From: Aerococcus sp. UBA6277
GTDB taxonomy: Bacteria; Bacillota; Bacilli; Lactobacillales; Aerococcaceae
Reading direction: 5' to 3'
Assembly: GCF_002440555.1 (NCBI RefSeq)
Contig: NZ_DJUR01000039.1
Location: forward strand, 1 to 62,202
DNA: 62,202 nt
The notes beneath the pieces are model-generated. The model made no database searches. It was not told the DNA's origin and was given only the letters and a program-made list of their open reading frames with translations. The number at the start of each line of letters is the position of its first letter. Within the stretch, counting starts at the first letter, position 1. Below are positions 1-9,129 of the stretch, piece by piece. Position numbers and translations under genes: made by a program.

Positions 1-74
1 CGGGAAATAGCTCAGCTTGGTAGAGCACTTGGTTTGGGACCAAGGGGTCGCAGGTTCGAATCCTGTTTTCCCGA
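1..74 (+). tRNA. tRNA-Pro (anticodon TGG)
   Basis: The sequence folds as a full cloverleaf. The acceptor arm CGGGAAA pairs with TTTCCCG, the anticodon stem CTTGG/CCAAG encloses the loop TTTGGGA, and the T arm carries GGTTCGAATCC. The loop puts TGG at the anticodon positions, so it reads proline codons. The discriminator base is A and the CCA end is not encoded. The gene begins at the first base of the window, so its promoter and any upstream tRNA cluster lie outside. Confidence 0.95.
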
Positions 75-81
75 CTAATGG

Positions 82-109
82 GGTAGCTCAAGAGGGCTAT
101 CTTTTTTTT
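82..109 (+). terminator. Rho-independent terminator of the tRNA-Pro transcript
   Basis: An 8-bp stem with two G-T pairs (82-89 with 94-101) and the loop AAGA is followed at once by eight T residues. It lies 8 bp after the tRNA. Confidence 0.8.
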
Positions 110-136
110 ATTTATAAATTTCGTGTATTTTTAAAA

Positions 137-210
137 AGGAGCGAGACTCGGCGTTTGTAGAAAAGAGGGGTTCATCTTCCTATCTTGGCCTAGGTGCTTG
201 CGCCTTTTTT
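137..210 (+). other. Possible degraded copy of the structured repeat, ending in a terminator-like hairpin
   Basis: GGAGCGAGACTCGGCG resembles the head of the dispersed repeats found later (GGTGCGAGAGCCGACG), but the rest has drifted too far to align by eye. A short hairpin AGGTG-CTTG-CGCCT (192-205) followed by a T run closes the stretch. No ORF with a ribosome site was found here. Low confidence that it is a true relic. Confidence 0.25.
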
Positions 211-350
211 CATTTTCTATGTCTGTAATGGTACTTTTGACCTATGATTCTTCCTTATAAAAAGTTTACAATACAAATCGAAGAAATACGTTATACTAAA
301 GGTGATTAGAATTTCAGACAATAGCGTAGACTATTGAGGGGAGGTTGACT

Positions 351-953
351 ATGGATATGCATCGGAAACAATTCGTACAGCGATTGATTCATTTACTGAA
401 TATTCTGGGTACGATTGCGACTGTAATCTTTATTGTTTGGGCATGGCGGAATGGTTTGTTGACAGATAAGGTGGCTTTTTTAAGATTTATGGGCCACTTT
501 GGGATTGCCGCACCGCTGATGTTCGTAGTGATTCAATTTATACAAACGGTTGTACCCGTCATACCAGGATCAATTACCATCCCACTTGGCGTATACATGT
601 TTGGTAATGTATGGGGCTTTGTTTGGAATTTGATGCCCATTTTCCTAGGGTCTATATTCAACTTCTATTTGGCTCGAAAATATGGTCGGAGCTTGGTCCA
701 TATGTTGGTGGGGGACAAATACTATAATAAGGCCTTAAGTTGGCTAGATGACCGGTCGGGCTTTAAACGTGTCTTGATTTTAGGTTTGATCCTGCCCTTT
801 ATGCCGGCTGATGTGATTTGCTATGTGGCTGGTTTAACCAATTTGTCTCTGTCACGTTTCATTCAAGTCTTGGCAGTAGGGAAACCCGTTACCATTTTGA
901 TTTACTCCTATTCAACCATCTTTTTAGTTGAGCTAGTGAGTAAGTGGATATAG
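351..953 (+). CDS. TVP38/TMEM64 (VTT/DedA-like) integral membrane protein
   Basis: A 200-residue polytopic membrane protein of the TVP38/TMEM64 (SNARE-associated, DedA-related) family. After a short basic N-terminus it has about five hydrophobic segments. The central PVIPGSITIPLG loop and the GSIFNFYLARKYG stretch are typical of the family. Members are proposed to act in membrane lipid homeostasis, possibly as lipid scramblases, but no substrate can be read from the sequence. I placed the start at the ATG at 351, 7 bp after GAGGGGAGG; an in-frame TTG lies 6 bp earlier. It is followed 9 bp later by a glycolipid-type glycosyltransferase, and the two probably form an operon, which supports an envelope role. 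Confidence 0.8.
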   Translation: MDMHRKQFVQRLIHLLNILGTIATVIFIVWAWRNGLLTDKVAFLRFMGHFGIAAPLMFVVIQFIQTVVPVIPGSITIPLGVYMFGNVWGFVWNLMPIFLGSIFNFYLARKYGRSLVHMLVGDKYYNKALSWLDDRSGFKRVLILGLILPFMPADVICYVAGLTNLSLSRFIQVLAVGKPVTILIYSYSTIFLVELVSKWI

Positions 954-962
954 GAGTCTATG

Positions 963-2021
963 ATGAAAATTTTATTGCATAGTGATATGAAGAAATCAAT
1001 TCAACAAAGTGGGGTAGGACGCGCCCAGTTGCACCAGGAAATGGCCCTTGAATCCGCGGGCATTGCTTATACAACCAACTACAAGGATGACTTCGACATG
1101 GTTCACATCAATACCGTCTTTCCGCATTCCCTTGTTGTTGCCAAAAAGGCAAAAGCCGCTGGTAAACCTGTCATCTACCATGCTCACTCAACTATGGAGG
1201 ATTTCAAGAATTCCTACACCTTTTCTAACCAAGCGTCACTCGGTTTTAAATACTGGCTCAACACCTGCTACAACTCGGCAGATTTGATCCTGACGCCAAG
1301 TCAGTATGCTAAAAACTTACTTGAAAAATATGACATCGATAAACCTATACATGTCATTTCAAATGGGATTGACCTAACTTATTGGCAAGCTAGTCAAGAA
1401 GAAGTGGCCGACATGCGGGCACGGTTTAACTTGCGTCCAGACCAAAAAGTAGCCATTTCAGTGGGTCTACAAATTGAGCGTAAGGGGATTATCGAATTTG
1501 TCGAGTTGGCCAAGCAAATGCCGGATGTTACCTTTATTTGGTTTGGTTATTCCAATCCTCATGCCTTGCCTAAAGATGTCAAAAAAGCCATCGCTACCAA
1601 GTTGCCGAATTTGATTTTTGCCGGCTATATCCCGCGTGACCAGGTCCGCGTGGCCTATCAAATGGCAGATGTCTATTTATTCATGACCCACGAGGAAACA
1701 GAAGGAATCGTCTTACTTGAAGCATTAGCTAGCAAGGTGAACACGATTGTATCTGACTTACCGGTCTTTGATTATTTAAAAGCCGGCCGGGATGTTTATA
1801 AAGCGCACTCACTTGAAGATTTTAAAGCGCAATTGCATGGTCTTTTAGAGGGTAATTTAGCCAGTTTGAGTCAGAATGGTTACCAACAGGCCAGCTTGAA
1901 AAGTATTCAAAATATTGGCCAACAGTACATTTATGAATACCAATATGCCCGCGCTTGCCAGCTTGAAATGCAAAACGATAAGAAACTCAGCAAAATCCTT
2001 TTTTCAACTTTTAAAATATAA
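963..2021 (+). CDS. GT4-family glycosyltransferase, CpoA/LafB-like glycolipid synthase
   Basis: A 352-residue GT-B fold glycosyltransferase. The N-terminus (SGVGRAQLHQ, then DMVHINT, then YHAHSTMEDF) resembles the CpoA/LafB type, which adds the second sugar to monoglucosyl-diacylglycerol at the inner membrane face to make the lipoteichoic acid anchor. The C-terminal domain carries the GT4 EX7E element (ETEGIVLLE), which positions the sugar-nucleotide donor. Two ATGs are adjacent, at 960 and 963; TAGGAG at 951-956 is better spaced for 963. It is translated with the TVP38-like gene. The sugar donor (UDP-Glc or UDP-Gal) cannot be decided by eye. The first enzyme of the pathway is not in this window. 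Confidence 0.75.
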   Translation: MKILLHSDMKKSIQQSGVGRAQLHQEMALESAGIAYTTNYKDDFDMVHINTVFPHSLVVAKKAKAAGKPVIYHAHSTMEDFKNSYTFSNQASLGFKYWLNTCYNSADLILTPSQYAKNLLEKYDIDKPIHVISNGIDLTYWQASQEEVADMRARFNLRPDQKVAISVGLQIERKGIIEFVELAKQMPDVTFIWFGYSNPHALPKDVKKAIATKLPNLIFAGYIPRDQVRVAYQMADVYLFMTHEETEGIVLLEALASKVNTIVSDLPVFDYLKAGRDVYKAHSLEDFKAQLHGLLEGNLASLSQNGYQQASLKSIQNIGQQYIYEYQYARACQLEMQNDKKLSKILFSTFKI

Positions 2022-2053
2022 TGACAAAATCTACTAAAAAATGTAGACAAATT

Positions 2054-2093
2054 GACGGCCCTATCTAACTTCAGAATAGGGTCGTCTTTTTTT
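2054..2093 (+). terminator. Rho-independent terminator after the glycosyltransferase gene
   Basis: An 11-bp stem (GACGGCCCTAT with ATAGGGTCGTC) is followed by seven T residues. It closes the two-gene envelope operon. Confidence 0.88.
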
Positions 2094-2157
2094 CGTAATA
2101 TGTGCGTTTAAGGCCGCTATTTGTTATCATATGAAAATGATTGAAAAGGGGATAGAT

Positions 2158-2850
2158 ATGAAAGCAATTGGATTTGATTTAGACGATACCTTGTACAACC
2201 GATTAACCATCTATGAAGAAACCTACCGAGATATGCAGGCAACAGACCACCATTTAGACGTTGATTTTGAAACTTTCAATCAAGTCTACGCTGAATTCTC
2301 CGAGCAAGAATATCAAGCCTTTATGGCTGGTGAAAAGATAGAATCTGCCTTCAAAAATGACCGGGTCATTGAGACTTACGCCCATTTCGGTCATGCGATT
2401 GACCAAGCAACTGCTAAAAAATTCAATCAACTGAAAAACCACTATCAAGAACAATTAAGATTGAGCGAAGACTTAGTCGCCTTGATGGAAGCAGCCTTGT
2501 CTAAGGGGATGACCTTATTTGTCTTAACCAACGGGACAACAGAGGCTCAAATCGACAAATTGACCAACCTAGGCGTCGACCAATTGATCGACCGGGATAA
2601 ATGGTATATTTCAGAAAGTATGGGCGGGTCAAAACCACAACGCAAGGTATTTGACGCCATTGCTGCTGATTTAAATGTTGCGCCTCAAGAAATCTTGTTC
2701 GTCGGTGATGACTACCAAAACGACATCGAAGGGGCCATTCAAGCCGGATGGCAAGCTATCCACTACAGTAAAACAGAAGTGCCAAACACAGTAGCCACCT
2801 GCACAACAGACGACTTTCTAGAAATGCGGACCTTGTTAGGGAATTTATAA
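2158..2850 (+). CDS. HAD-superfamily hydrolase (subfamily IA)
   Basis: A 230-residue haloacid dehalogenase-type phosphatase. Motif I is DLDDTLYN with nucleophile Asp7 and acid Asp9; motif II is in FVLTNGT, the motif III Lys is in GGSKPQ, and motif IV is FVGDDYQND. A helical cap lies between motifs I and II. The arrangement resembles the YjjG-like nucleotidases and other small-molecule phosphatases; the substrate cannot be inferred. The ATG at 2158 is chosen because AAAAGGGGA precedes it by about 7 bp, while the in-frame ATG at 2131 has no ribosome site. It appears monocistronic, between two terminators. Confidence 0.85.
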   Translation: MKAIGFDLDDTLYNRLTIYEETYRDMQATDHHLDVDFETFNQVYAEFSEQEYQAFMAGEKIESAFKNDRVIETYAHFGHAIDQATAKKFNQLKNHYQEQLRLSEDLVALMEAALSKGMTLFVLTNGTTEAQIDKLTNLGVDQLIDRDKWYISESMGGSKPQRKVFDAIAADLNVAPQEILFVGDDYQNDIEGAIQAGWQAIHYSKTEVPNTVATCTTDDFLEMRTLLGNL

Positions 2851-2982
2851 AAAATCCAACCTGTCATGTCAGTTATCTTGATATGAATGACGGATTTCGG
2901 AAGACAATTTACCGAGTGAAACAAAGTATTTTTAATTTATCATAAAAACAAAAATTGATGTAACCTATTCAATTTTTGACAA

Positions 2983-3017
2983 AGCCAGCAAAAGCCTATA
3001 TTTTGTTGGCTTTTTTT
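2983..3017 (+). terminator. Rho-independent terminator after the HAD gene
   Basis: An 11-bp stem (AGCCAGCAAAA with TTTTGTTGGCT), a 7-nt loop and a run of seven T residues. Confidence 0.88.
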
Positions 3018-3094
3018 ATTTGGCATTAAATAAAACATAGGTTCCATAAAATGTTAGATAACTTGACACGTTTGGTTTTTTTGCGGAAATTTCA

Positions 3095-3123
3095 TTGACA
3101 ATTGATTGTATTTAGAACATGAT
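3095..3123 (+). promoter_or_regulatory. Putative sigma-A promoter of the citrate transporter operon
   Basis: A perfect -35 TTGACA (3095-3100) is followed after 17 bp by CATGAT, a 4/6 match to the -10 consensus. It lies about 40 bp before the transporter start. Confidence 0.5.
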
Positions 3124-3165
3124 AAAACACATATAAAATAATGAGAAAATAAGAGGTGTTTTTTA

Positions 3166-4482
3166 ATGATTGCATTTATGGGGTATGCCCTGATTGTCAT
3201 TTTCATGTTTGTGATTATGCGTAGGAAGATGTCACCCTTCATTGGTTTAGTATTCTTGCCATTGTTATGGGCGCTGATTGGGCAAGTCTTTGGTTTGTGG
3301 CAGATTGATATCGGCCAAGCGGCAATGGATGGCTTGGGGACCACGTCATCTACCGGAATTATGTTATTCTTCGCAATATACATGTTTACCATCATGATTG
3401 ATGCAGGTCTATTCGATCCATTGTCTAACGCGATGATTCGTTTTGCCAAAGGGGACCCCTTAAAAGTGGCCTTGGCTACTGTTGCCTTAACGGCTGCTGT
3501 TTCCTTAAACGGTGATGGGACAGCAACGATGATTATTGTCTGTACCGCTATGGTGCCAATTTACAAGAAACTGAATATGTCCTTGTTGAACTTAGCTGTT
3601 TTAACCATGACGTCACACTCAATCGTTAACTTACTGCCTTGGGGTGGACCAACTGCCCGTGCTATCGCAGTTATGGGGGTTGAAACCAATGATGTCATGC
3701 GCGGACTAGTGCCGATGATGGTAGCTGGTTTGATTTATATGTTTATCATCGCTTGGATTTTTGGTTTACAAGAACGGAAGATCCTTGGTGTAGTAAACCT
3801 GTCTGAACAAGAAATGCAGGCCATGATGGTTATCGACGACCCAGAAACCCTTGAATTACGTCGACCTAAAAATGTCTGGATTAACTTAATTATCGTCCTT
3901 GTAGCTATTGGTTTATTGGTTGAAGGGTCTGTGCCTTCAGCGATTATCTTTATGTTAGGGACTGTGATCACCTTACTAGTCAACTATCCAAATCCTAAAG
4001 ATCAAAAAGCACGAATTGACAGTAACGCATCTGAAGCCAACCAGGTAGTGATGACCGTGTTTGGTGCCGGTATTTTCATGGGGATTTTAAACGCCACCGG
4101 CATGTCAGACGCCATCGCCACTTCCCTAATCACGATCATTCCTGAGTCATTAAGTGGTTTCTATGGCCTAATCGTTGCCATTGTTTCAGCGCCAGGTACT
4201 TATTTTCTACATAATGACGCCTTCTACTACGGCATGATGCCTATCTTGTCAGAAGCCGGATACGCTTACGGATTTACCCCGCTACAACTGACTTTTGCAT
4301 CGTTAATCGGTCAATCTTTCCACCTGTTCAGCCCGCTAGTACCTTTCTCGTACGTACTACTTGGTTTAACTGGCGTGGAATGGGGCGACTGGCAGAAGAA
4401 AGGATTGGTCGTGTCACTTGGCATTTTCGTTGTCTACGTGATCACTGCTGCCATCTTTGGTTTGTTACCCGTTTTCCAATAA
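3166..4482 (+). CDS. CitMHS-family citrate/metal symporter
   Basis: A 438-residue polytopic membrane protein with about eleven hydrophobic segments. It fits the CitMHS family (divalent metal-citrate:proton symporters). Features seen include a conserved LNGDGTATMIIVC stretch, a SIVNLLPWGGPTARA re-entrant-type motif, and a PGTYFLHNDAFYYGMMP segment near the C-terminus. It should import citrate as a Mg2+ or Ca2+ complex; the metal cannot be told from sequence. AAGAGGTG precedes the ATG. The isocitrate dehydrogenase-like gene follows 51 bp later with its own strong ribosome site, so imported citrate may feed 2-oxoglutarate synthesis. No aconitase is present in the window. Confidence 0.85.
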   Translation: MIAFMGYALIVIFMFVIMRRKMSPFIGLVFLPLLWALIGQVFGLWQIDIGQAAMDGLGTTSSTGIMLFFAIYMFTIMIDAGLFDPLSNAMIRFAKGDPLKVALATVALTAAVSLNGDGTATMIIVCTAMVPIYKKLNMSLLNLAVLTMTSHSIVNLLPWGGPTARAIAVMGVETNDVMRGLVPMMVAGLIYMFIIAWIFGLQERKILGVVNLSEQEMQAMMVIDDPETLELRRPKNVWINLIIVLVAIGLLVEGSVPSAIIFMLGTVITLLVNYPNPKDQKARIDSNASEANQVVMTVFGAGIFMGILNATGMSDAIATSLITIIPESLSGFYGLIVAIVSAPGTYFLHNDAFYYGMMPILSEAGYAYGFTPLQLTFASLIGQSFHLFSPLVPFSYVLLGLTGVEWGDWQKKGLVVSLGIFVVYVITAAIFGLLPVFQ

Positions 4483-4533
4483 TGATGAATCAATTAAAGC
4501 TATTATATTATCGACTTTAAAAGGAGTGGTTTC

Positions 4534-5541
4534 ATGACGAATACACATACAATCGCCTTAATTCCTGGGGACGGGATTGGAAAAGAAATTACACAAGTGG
4601 TCAAGCAAGTGGCAAAAGCCCTAGGCAGTCCAATTATCTGGGACGAAGTAGTCGCTGGTCAAGACGCCATTGATGAAACGGGTGAATTGATCCCCCAAGC
4701 TGTTTACGACGCCATCGATACCCACAAGGTTGCCTTAAAAGGGCCTGTTGCAACACCAATTGGTGAGGGATTCAGATCGGTCAACGTATCGCTTAGAAAA
4801 CATTATCAATTGCATACAAACATCCGCCCAATCCGTGTACTAGGCCAAATTCCAGCCCTTCATCGGGATGTGGATATCGTTTTATTCCGGGAGAATACAG
4901 AAGATTTATACGCGGGCGTAGAAGAGCAGATTTCACCTGACGAAGCCCATTCCATCAAAATCATTACCAGACAGGCGACAGAACGGATTGTCACAGCGGC
5001 CTTTGAGTATGCCGTGGCTAATAACCGGAAAAAGGTCGCTATCGTCACTAAAGCCAACATTATGAAACTATCGGACGGATTATTCCTAAAAGTGGCGCGT
5101 GAAATTGCCACTAAATATCCGCAAATTGAAGCAACGGAAGTGTTGGTCGACAACATGGCCATGCAATTGGTGATGCGTCCTCAACAGTACGATGTGGTCG
5201 TCACCGAAAACTTATACGGCGATATTTTATCTGATTTGATGGCCGGTTTAATTGGTGGTTTAGGTTTAGTGCCAGGTGCTAATTTGGGGGACGACGTGGC
5301 GATATTTGAAGCCGTTCACGGATCAGCACCAGATATTGCCGGCCAAGGACTTGCCAACCCCACAGCCATCTTATTGGCCTTTGCGGACCTACTTGACCAC
5401 ATCAGTTTACAGGCAGATGCCACTCGTTTGCGTGACGCTTTGAATTCGGTCTTGTCCGACGCAGGTAACTTTACCCGAGACTTAGGCGGTGATTTAACAA
5501 CAGCAGCCTTCACCGACAAGCTGATCTCAGCCTTAGCATAA
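4534..5541 (+). CDS. NAD-type isocitrate dehydrogenase (isocitrate/isopropylmalate dehydrogenase family)
   Basis: A 335-residue decarboxylating dehydrogenase of the IDH/IPMDH superfamily. It has IPGDGIGKE at the N-terminus, a substrate loop [20 protein letters not shown] (SxNxxLR), [13 protein letters not shown], the metal-binding region [15 protein letters not shown], and [14 protein letters not shown]. The short length and the substrate loop favour the monofunctional NAD-dependent isocitrate dehydrogenase branch over leuB, where this loop differs. It would convert isocitrate to 2-oxoglutarate in the cytoplasm. AAAAGGAG lies 8 bp before the ATG. The linked citrate transporter supports the isocitrate assignment; homoisocitrate or tartrate as substrates are less likely alternatives. 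Confidence 0.78.
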   Translation: MTNTHTIALIPGDGIGKEITQVVKQVAKALGSPIIWDEVVAGQDAIDETGELIPQAVYDAIDTHKVALKGPVATPIGEGFRSVNVSLRKHYQLHTNIRPIRVLGQIPALHRDVDIVLFRENTEDLYAGVEEQISPDEAHSIKIITRQATERIVTAAFEYAVANNRKKVAIVTKANIMKLSDGLFLKVAREIATKYPQIEATEVLVDNMAMQLVMRPQQYDVVVTENLYGDILSDLMAGLIGGLGLVPGANLGDDVAIFEAVHGSAPDIAGQGLANPTAILLAFADLLDHISLQADATRLRDALNSVLSDAGNFTRDLGGDLTTAAFTDKLISALA

Positions 5542-5610
5542 GGTGGCGTATCTTAAAACCATCTAATGATTTTGATTTAAAAAAATGAGGCAAACGCAAT
5601 GCCACTTGAG

Positions 5611-5655
5611 GGTAGCGTAAAGGATTTGACCAACATTCCTTTGCGTTGCCTTTTT
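5611..5655 (+). terminator. Rho-independent terminator of the citrate operon
   Basis: A 14-bp stem (5611-5624 with 5637-5650, some G-T pairs) is followed by TTTTT. A segment just upstream (AGGCAAACGCAATG) could compete for the 3' arm, but no regulatory role is evident downstream of the last gene. Confidence 0.85.
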
Positions 5656-5812
5656 GCTATATAAAGATGCGATATGTCAAATTTTTTCTATAACAGTAGA
5701 TAATCATCGTTAAGATAAGTATTCAAATCAGATTCTAAAAGTCAGACGCTTTTGGTCCAGTGCATCGAGTCTTAACGACTTTTGTCACACCTCCAATTAC
5801 CGAGCTTTTGAA

Positions 5813-5842
5813 TTGACTAGTTAAGGTCGGTTATCGTATGAT
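5813..5842 (+). promoter_or_regulatory. Sigma-A promoter of ctsR-clpC
   Basis: TTGACT (5813-5818) and TATGAT (5837-5842) are separated by 18 bp. The predicted start point falls at or next to the CtsR operator. Confidence 0.65.
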
Positions 5843-5852
5843 ATGGTTGAAT

Positions 5853-5869
5853 AGTCAAAATTAGTCAAA
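5853..5869 (+). promoter_or_regulatory. CtsR operator (tandem heptads)
   Basis: AGTCAAA-ATT-AGTCAAA is an exact directly repeated CtsR heptad pair with the required 3-bp spacer. It lies just after the -10 box, where bound CtsR would block transcription of its own operon. Confidence 0.9.
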
Positions 5870-5896
5870 ATAAGAATCAGGCTTGAGGTGATGAAT

Positions 5897-6355
5897 GTGA
5901 AAAATAGAAATATGTCTGATATTATTGAATCTTATTTAAAGCAAATCCTACAACAAGAAGAGCATGTTGAGATTAGTCGTAGCGAAATAGCAGACCAATT
6001 TCAATGTGTCCCATCCCAAATTAATTATGTGATTAACACACGATTTACCCCACAAAAGGGTTATATTGTAGAAAGTAAGCGTGGTGGGGGCGGATATATC
6101 CGCATTATGAAATTGGAAATTGTCGAAGAGGCTGAATTAATCGATGCCATGGTCGACCTTGTCCATCAAAAAATGAGCTTACGTGATGCAACTGCCATCA
6201 TTCAAAATTTATTAGTCAACGAGATTGTTACCGAAAATGAAGCGCAAATCATGCACTCAGCGGTCGACAAGGATGCCCTAGGTAAAATTGTTAATGCTGA
6301 TGAAGTCCGGTCCTTAATTTTAAGATCGATGCTTATGAAGCTGAAATATAGGTAA
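5897..6355 (+). CDS. ctsR: Class III heat-shock transcription repressor CtsR
   Basis: A 152-residue repressor. It binds tandem AGTCAAA heptads and is inactivated on heat or protein stress. The N-terminal winged helix includes SRSEIADQFQCVPSQINYVINTRF and the wing ESKRGGGGYIRI with its glycine-rich tip, both diagnostic. The helical C-terminal dimerisation region follows (RDATAIIQNLL). The ribosome site GAGGTGAT at 5885 overlaps an ATG at 5891, so I place the start at the GTG at 5897, 8 bp downstream. clpC follows after 17 bp. mcsA and mcsB, which lie between these genes in Bacillus, are absent, as in other Lactobacillales. An exact CtsR box in its own promoter indicates autoregulation. Confidence 0.95.
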   Translation: MKNRNMSDIIESYLKQILQQEEHVEISRSEIADQFQCVPSQINYVINTRFTPQKGYIVESKRGGGGYIRIMKLEIVEEAELIDAMVDLVHQKMSLRDATAIIQNLLVNEIVTENEAQIMHSAVDKDALGKIVNADEVRSLILRSMLMKLKYR

Positions 6356-6372
6356 CCAGATAGGAGGACCTT

Positions 6373-8910
6373 ATGAACGAAATTTATACAGAGAAAGCAA
6401 AACAGGCCTTATTGTACGCTGCTGAAGAAGCCAAACAATTTCGTCATAAAGCCATTGGAACAGAACATTTGCTGCTAGGACTTTACCGTGAGCCTGAGGG
6501 TGTTGCGCATAACGTGTTAGTTGACCACTTGCCAAGTTACGAGGCTGTGAAAGAAGAAGTTGAATTTGTCATCGGATACGGTAAGGATGAAGTCCAAGAC
6601 GGCCCCTTAGACTTAAATCGCGTGGTGTATTCACCGCGTTCAAGAAAAGTCTTATATATTGCAGGTGAAGAAGCACAACGCCAACAAGTCACTTTAGTCG
6701 GCACAGAGCACATTTTACTATCTTTAATCGCTGACCAAGTACTAGCTGTTCGTATTCTGAAAAACCTGGACGTGGATATCGAGAAATTACGTAAAGACAT
6801 CTACCGTTCAATTGGCCAACGTCCACCAGTACGCAACCGGAGCAACGAGAATAATAACAAACCATCAAACCACGGTAGCAAACGCCCACAAAGTACGACG
6901 CCAACCTTAGACTCACTAACTAGAGACCTAACGGAACAAGCACGTAACGGACAATTAGACTCAGTGATCGGCCGTAAGAAAGAATTGCGCCGGATCATGC
7001 AAGTCCTTAGCCGCCGAACTAAAAATAATCCAGTTTTAGTAGGAGAACCAGGTGTTGGTAAAACAGCTATCGCTGAAGCAGTTGCCATCGCAGTTGCAAA
7101 CAACGATGTCGTATCAACCTTAGCCAACAAACGTGTCGTATCTCTTGATGTCGGGTCCCTTGTTGCAGGTACTAAATACCGTGGGGAATTCGAAGACCGG
7201 GTGAAAAACCTACTAGAGGAAACGGAAAAAGCTGGGAATGTCATCTTATTTATTGACGAATTACATAGCTTAATCGGTGCTGGAGCAGCAGAAGGCGCTA
7301 TTGATGCTTCCAACTTAATGAAACCAGCCTTAGCCCGTGGTCACCTACAAGTAATTGGAGCAACGACCTTAAATGAATACCAAAAATACATTGAAAAAGA
7401 TGCCGCTTTAGAACGTCGTTTCGCCAAAGTCCTAGTTGACGAACCAAGCGAAGCGGATGCTATCGAAATTCTAAAAGGCATCCGGAAAGATTACGAAAAA
7501 TTCCACCGGGTAACGATTAAAGATGAGGCGATTGAAGCCGCAGTACGATTAGGAAATCGTTATGTCGCAGACCGTTTCTTACCAGATAAAGCCATTGATA
7601 TTATGGATGAAGCTGCAGCCACAGCTCGTTTAGACAACGGCGATAAAGATGCCACCCAAGAAACAATTGTTGGTATCCGCAAGCAATTAACGGACTTAGA
7701 AGACTTGAAGAAACACTATGTGAATACCCAAGAATTCGAGAAAGCTGCTGGCGTCCACCAACAACAGCAACGCTTAAGTCAAGAATTGTTTAACTTACAA
7801 AACAACCCACATGTTGTTTCAGATGGGCCGTTCGATCTTGAAATCGACAGCCAAAATGTAGCGGATATCGTTGCAATGTGGACAGGTGTGCCAATGCAAC
7901 AATTAACCCAAAGTGAAAACCAACAGTTAATCAAACTAGAAGACCACTTACATAAACGTGTCAAAGGGCAAGATGAAGCTGTTAAGAGCGTGGCTCGTGC
8001 CATACGTCGTGCCCGTTCTGGGATTAAGGATCCAAATCGTCCAATCGGTTCATTCATGTTTCTTGGCCCAACAGGTGTTGGTAAAACTGAATTAGCTAAA
8101 GCTCTAGCAGGTGAAATGTTTGGTTCAGACACCAATATCATCCGTTTAGACATGTCTGAATACATGGAAAAATACTCAACAAGTCGAATGATTGGTTCAG
8201 CACCAGGTTACGTCGGCTATGATGAAGGCGGTCAGTTGACTGAACAAGTTCGTCAACACCCATATTCAGTGGTCTTATTCGATGAGATTGAAAAAGCCCA
8301 CCCGGATGTCTTCAATATGCTACTACAAGTCTTAGATGATGGTTATATTACGGACTCTAAAGGCCGTAAAGTAGACTTCCGTAACACAGTCATGATCATG
8401 ACGTCTAACTTGGGGGCAACTGCCATCCGTGACGATAAAAACGTCGGATTCGGTGCCAAACAAGCTACAGATAGTCATGAAGAAATGGATAGTCGTATCC
8501 GTAAAGAATTGAAGTCTGCCTTCAGACCAGAATTTTTAAACCGTGTGGATGAAATCATCGTCTTCCATACATTAGCGGAAGCGCAAATCGTTGAAATCGT
8601 ACAGAAATTTACTACAGCCTTAACCAAATTATTAGCGGAGCAAGGTGTGAAACTCCGTGTGACACAAGGCGCTAATAAAGAAATTGCAAGTAAAGGCTTT
8701 GATAAAGAGTACGGTGCACGTCCATTACGCCGTGTAATCCAACAAAAAGTTGAAGATCCAATCGCTGAAATGTTGATCGCTGATAAAATCAGCGAAGGCG
8801 ACGTTGTCACTGTCGGTGCCCGCCAAGGTGAATTATACATCCGTGTAAAACACCCAGATGGCCAAGAAGAAAGCAACGACGTCAAAGACTTGATTAGTGC
8901 AGGTCGATAA
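6373..8910 (+). CDS. clpC: ATP-dependent Clp protease ATP-binding subunit ClpC
   Basis: An 845-residue class I Clp/Hsp100 unfoldase that feeds substrates to ClpP. Two Clp-N repeats lie at about residues 1-145, followed by a charged linker rich in Asn, Ser and Pro. The D1 AAA+ domain has Walker A GEPGVGKT near residue 223. A UVR-type coiled-coil middle domain lies at about 436-472. The D2 domain has GPTGVGKT near residue 565, followed by the D2-small C-terminus. The TAGGAGG ribosome site lies 5 bp before the ATG. Co-transcription with ctsR and the shared operator put it in the CtsR regulon. The adaptor McsB is not encoded next to it. Confidence 0.96.
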   Translation: MNEIYTEKAKQALLYAAEEAKQFRHKAIGTEHLLLGLYREPEGVAHNVLVDHLPSYEAVKEEVEFVIGYGKDEVQDGPLDLNRVVYSPRSRKVLYIAGEEAQRQQVTLVGTEHILLSLIADQVLAVRILKNLDVDIEKLRKDIYRSIGQRPPVRNRSNENNNKPSNHGSKRPQSTTPTLDSLTRDLTEQARNGQLDSVIGRKKELRRIMQVLSRRTKNNPVLVGEPGVGKTAIAEAVAIAVANNDVVSTLANKRVVSLDVGSLVAGTKYRGEFEDRVKNLLEETEKAGNVILFIDELHSLIGAGAAEGAIDASNLMKPALARGHLQVIGATTLNEYQKYIEKDAALERRFAKVLVDEPSEADAIEILKGIRKDYEKFHRVTIKDEAIEAAVRLGNRYVADRFLPDKAIDIMDEAAATARLDNGDKDATQETIVGIRKQLTDLEDLKKHYVNTQEFEKAAGVHQQQQRLSQELFNLQNNPHVVSDGPFDLEIDSQNVADIVAMWTGVPMQQLTQSENQQLIKLEDHLHKRVKGQDEAVKSVARAIRRARSGIKDPNRPIGSFMFLGPTGVGKTELAKALAGEMFGSDTNIIRLDMSEYMEKYSTSRMIGSAPGYVGYDEGGQLTEQVRQHPYSVVLFDEIEKAHPDVFNMLLQVLDDGYITDSKGRKVDFRNTVMIMTSNLGATAIRDDKNVGFGAKQATDSHEEMDSRIRKELKSAFRPEFLNRVDEIIVFHTLAEAQIVEIVQKFTTALTKLLAEQGVKLRVTQGANKEIASKGFDKEYGARPLRRVIQQKVEDPIAEMLIADKISEGDVVTVGARQGELYIRVKHPDGQEESNDVKDLISAGR

Positions 8911-8931
8911 GCTTTCACAATAAGTCGTGTG

Positions 8932-8967
8932 AAACGGACTGTTATGTTAATACAGTCCGTTTTTTTT
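8932..8967 (+). terminator. Rho-independent terminator of ctsR-clpC
   Basis: A stem AACGGACTGT/ACAGTCCGTT with a 9-nt loop is followed by eight or more T residues. Confidence 0.9.
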
Positions 8968-9089
8968 CGTTTATTTTTGGCATGTATCTTAATGGTGGTG
9001 AATTAGGAGTACTCACCAAAAGGTATGATATTTAGCCTTAATGAAAGTCTTGACTAGTAGCCATATTATTTTCGCTGGTATAGTAGATA

Positions 9090-9098
9090 TGCTATAAT
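9090..9098 (+). promoter_or_regulatory. Extended -10 promoter for the small anchored protein
   Basis: TGC-TATAAT is a perfect -10 with the TGn extension. No good -35 lies at the usual distance, which fits an extended -10 promoter. The gene starts about 32 bp downstream. Confidence 0.5.
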
Positions 9099-9129
9099 GT
9101 ATATAATAATTATTATGGGGAGTGATATC

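Noticed and set aside
5587..5655. Possible attenuator or riboswitch after the isocitrate dehydrogenase gene
   Set aside because: Alternative pairing upstream of the terminator exists, but the next gene (ctsR) has its own promoter 160 bp away, so a plain terminator explains it.
7779..8165. Long minus-strand frames inside clpC, groEL and ntpA
   Set aside because: These are shadows of strongly biased codon use in the real genes and have no ribosome sites or recognisable domains.
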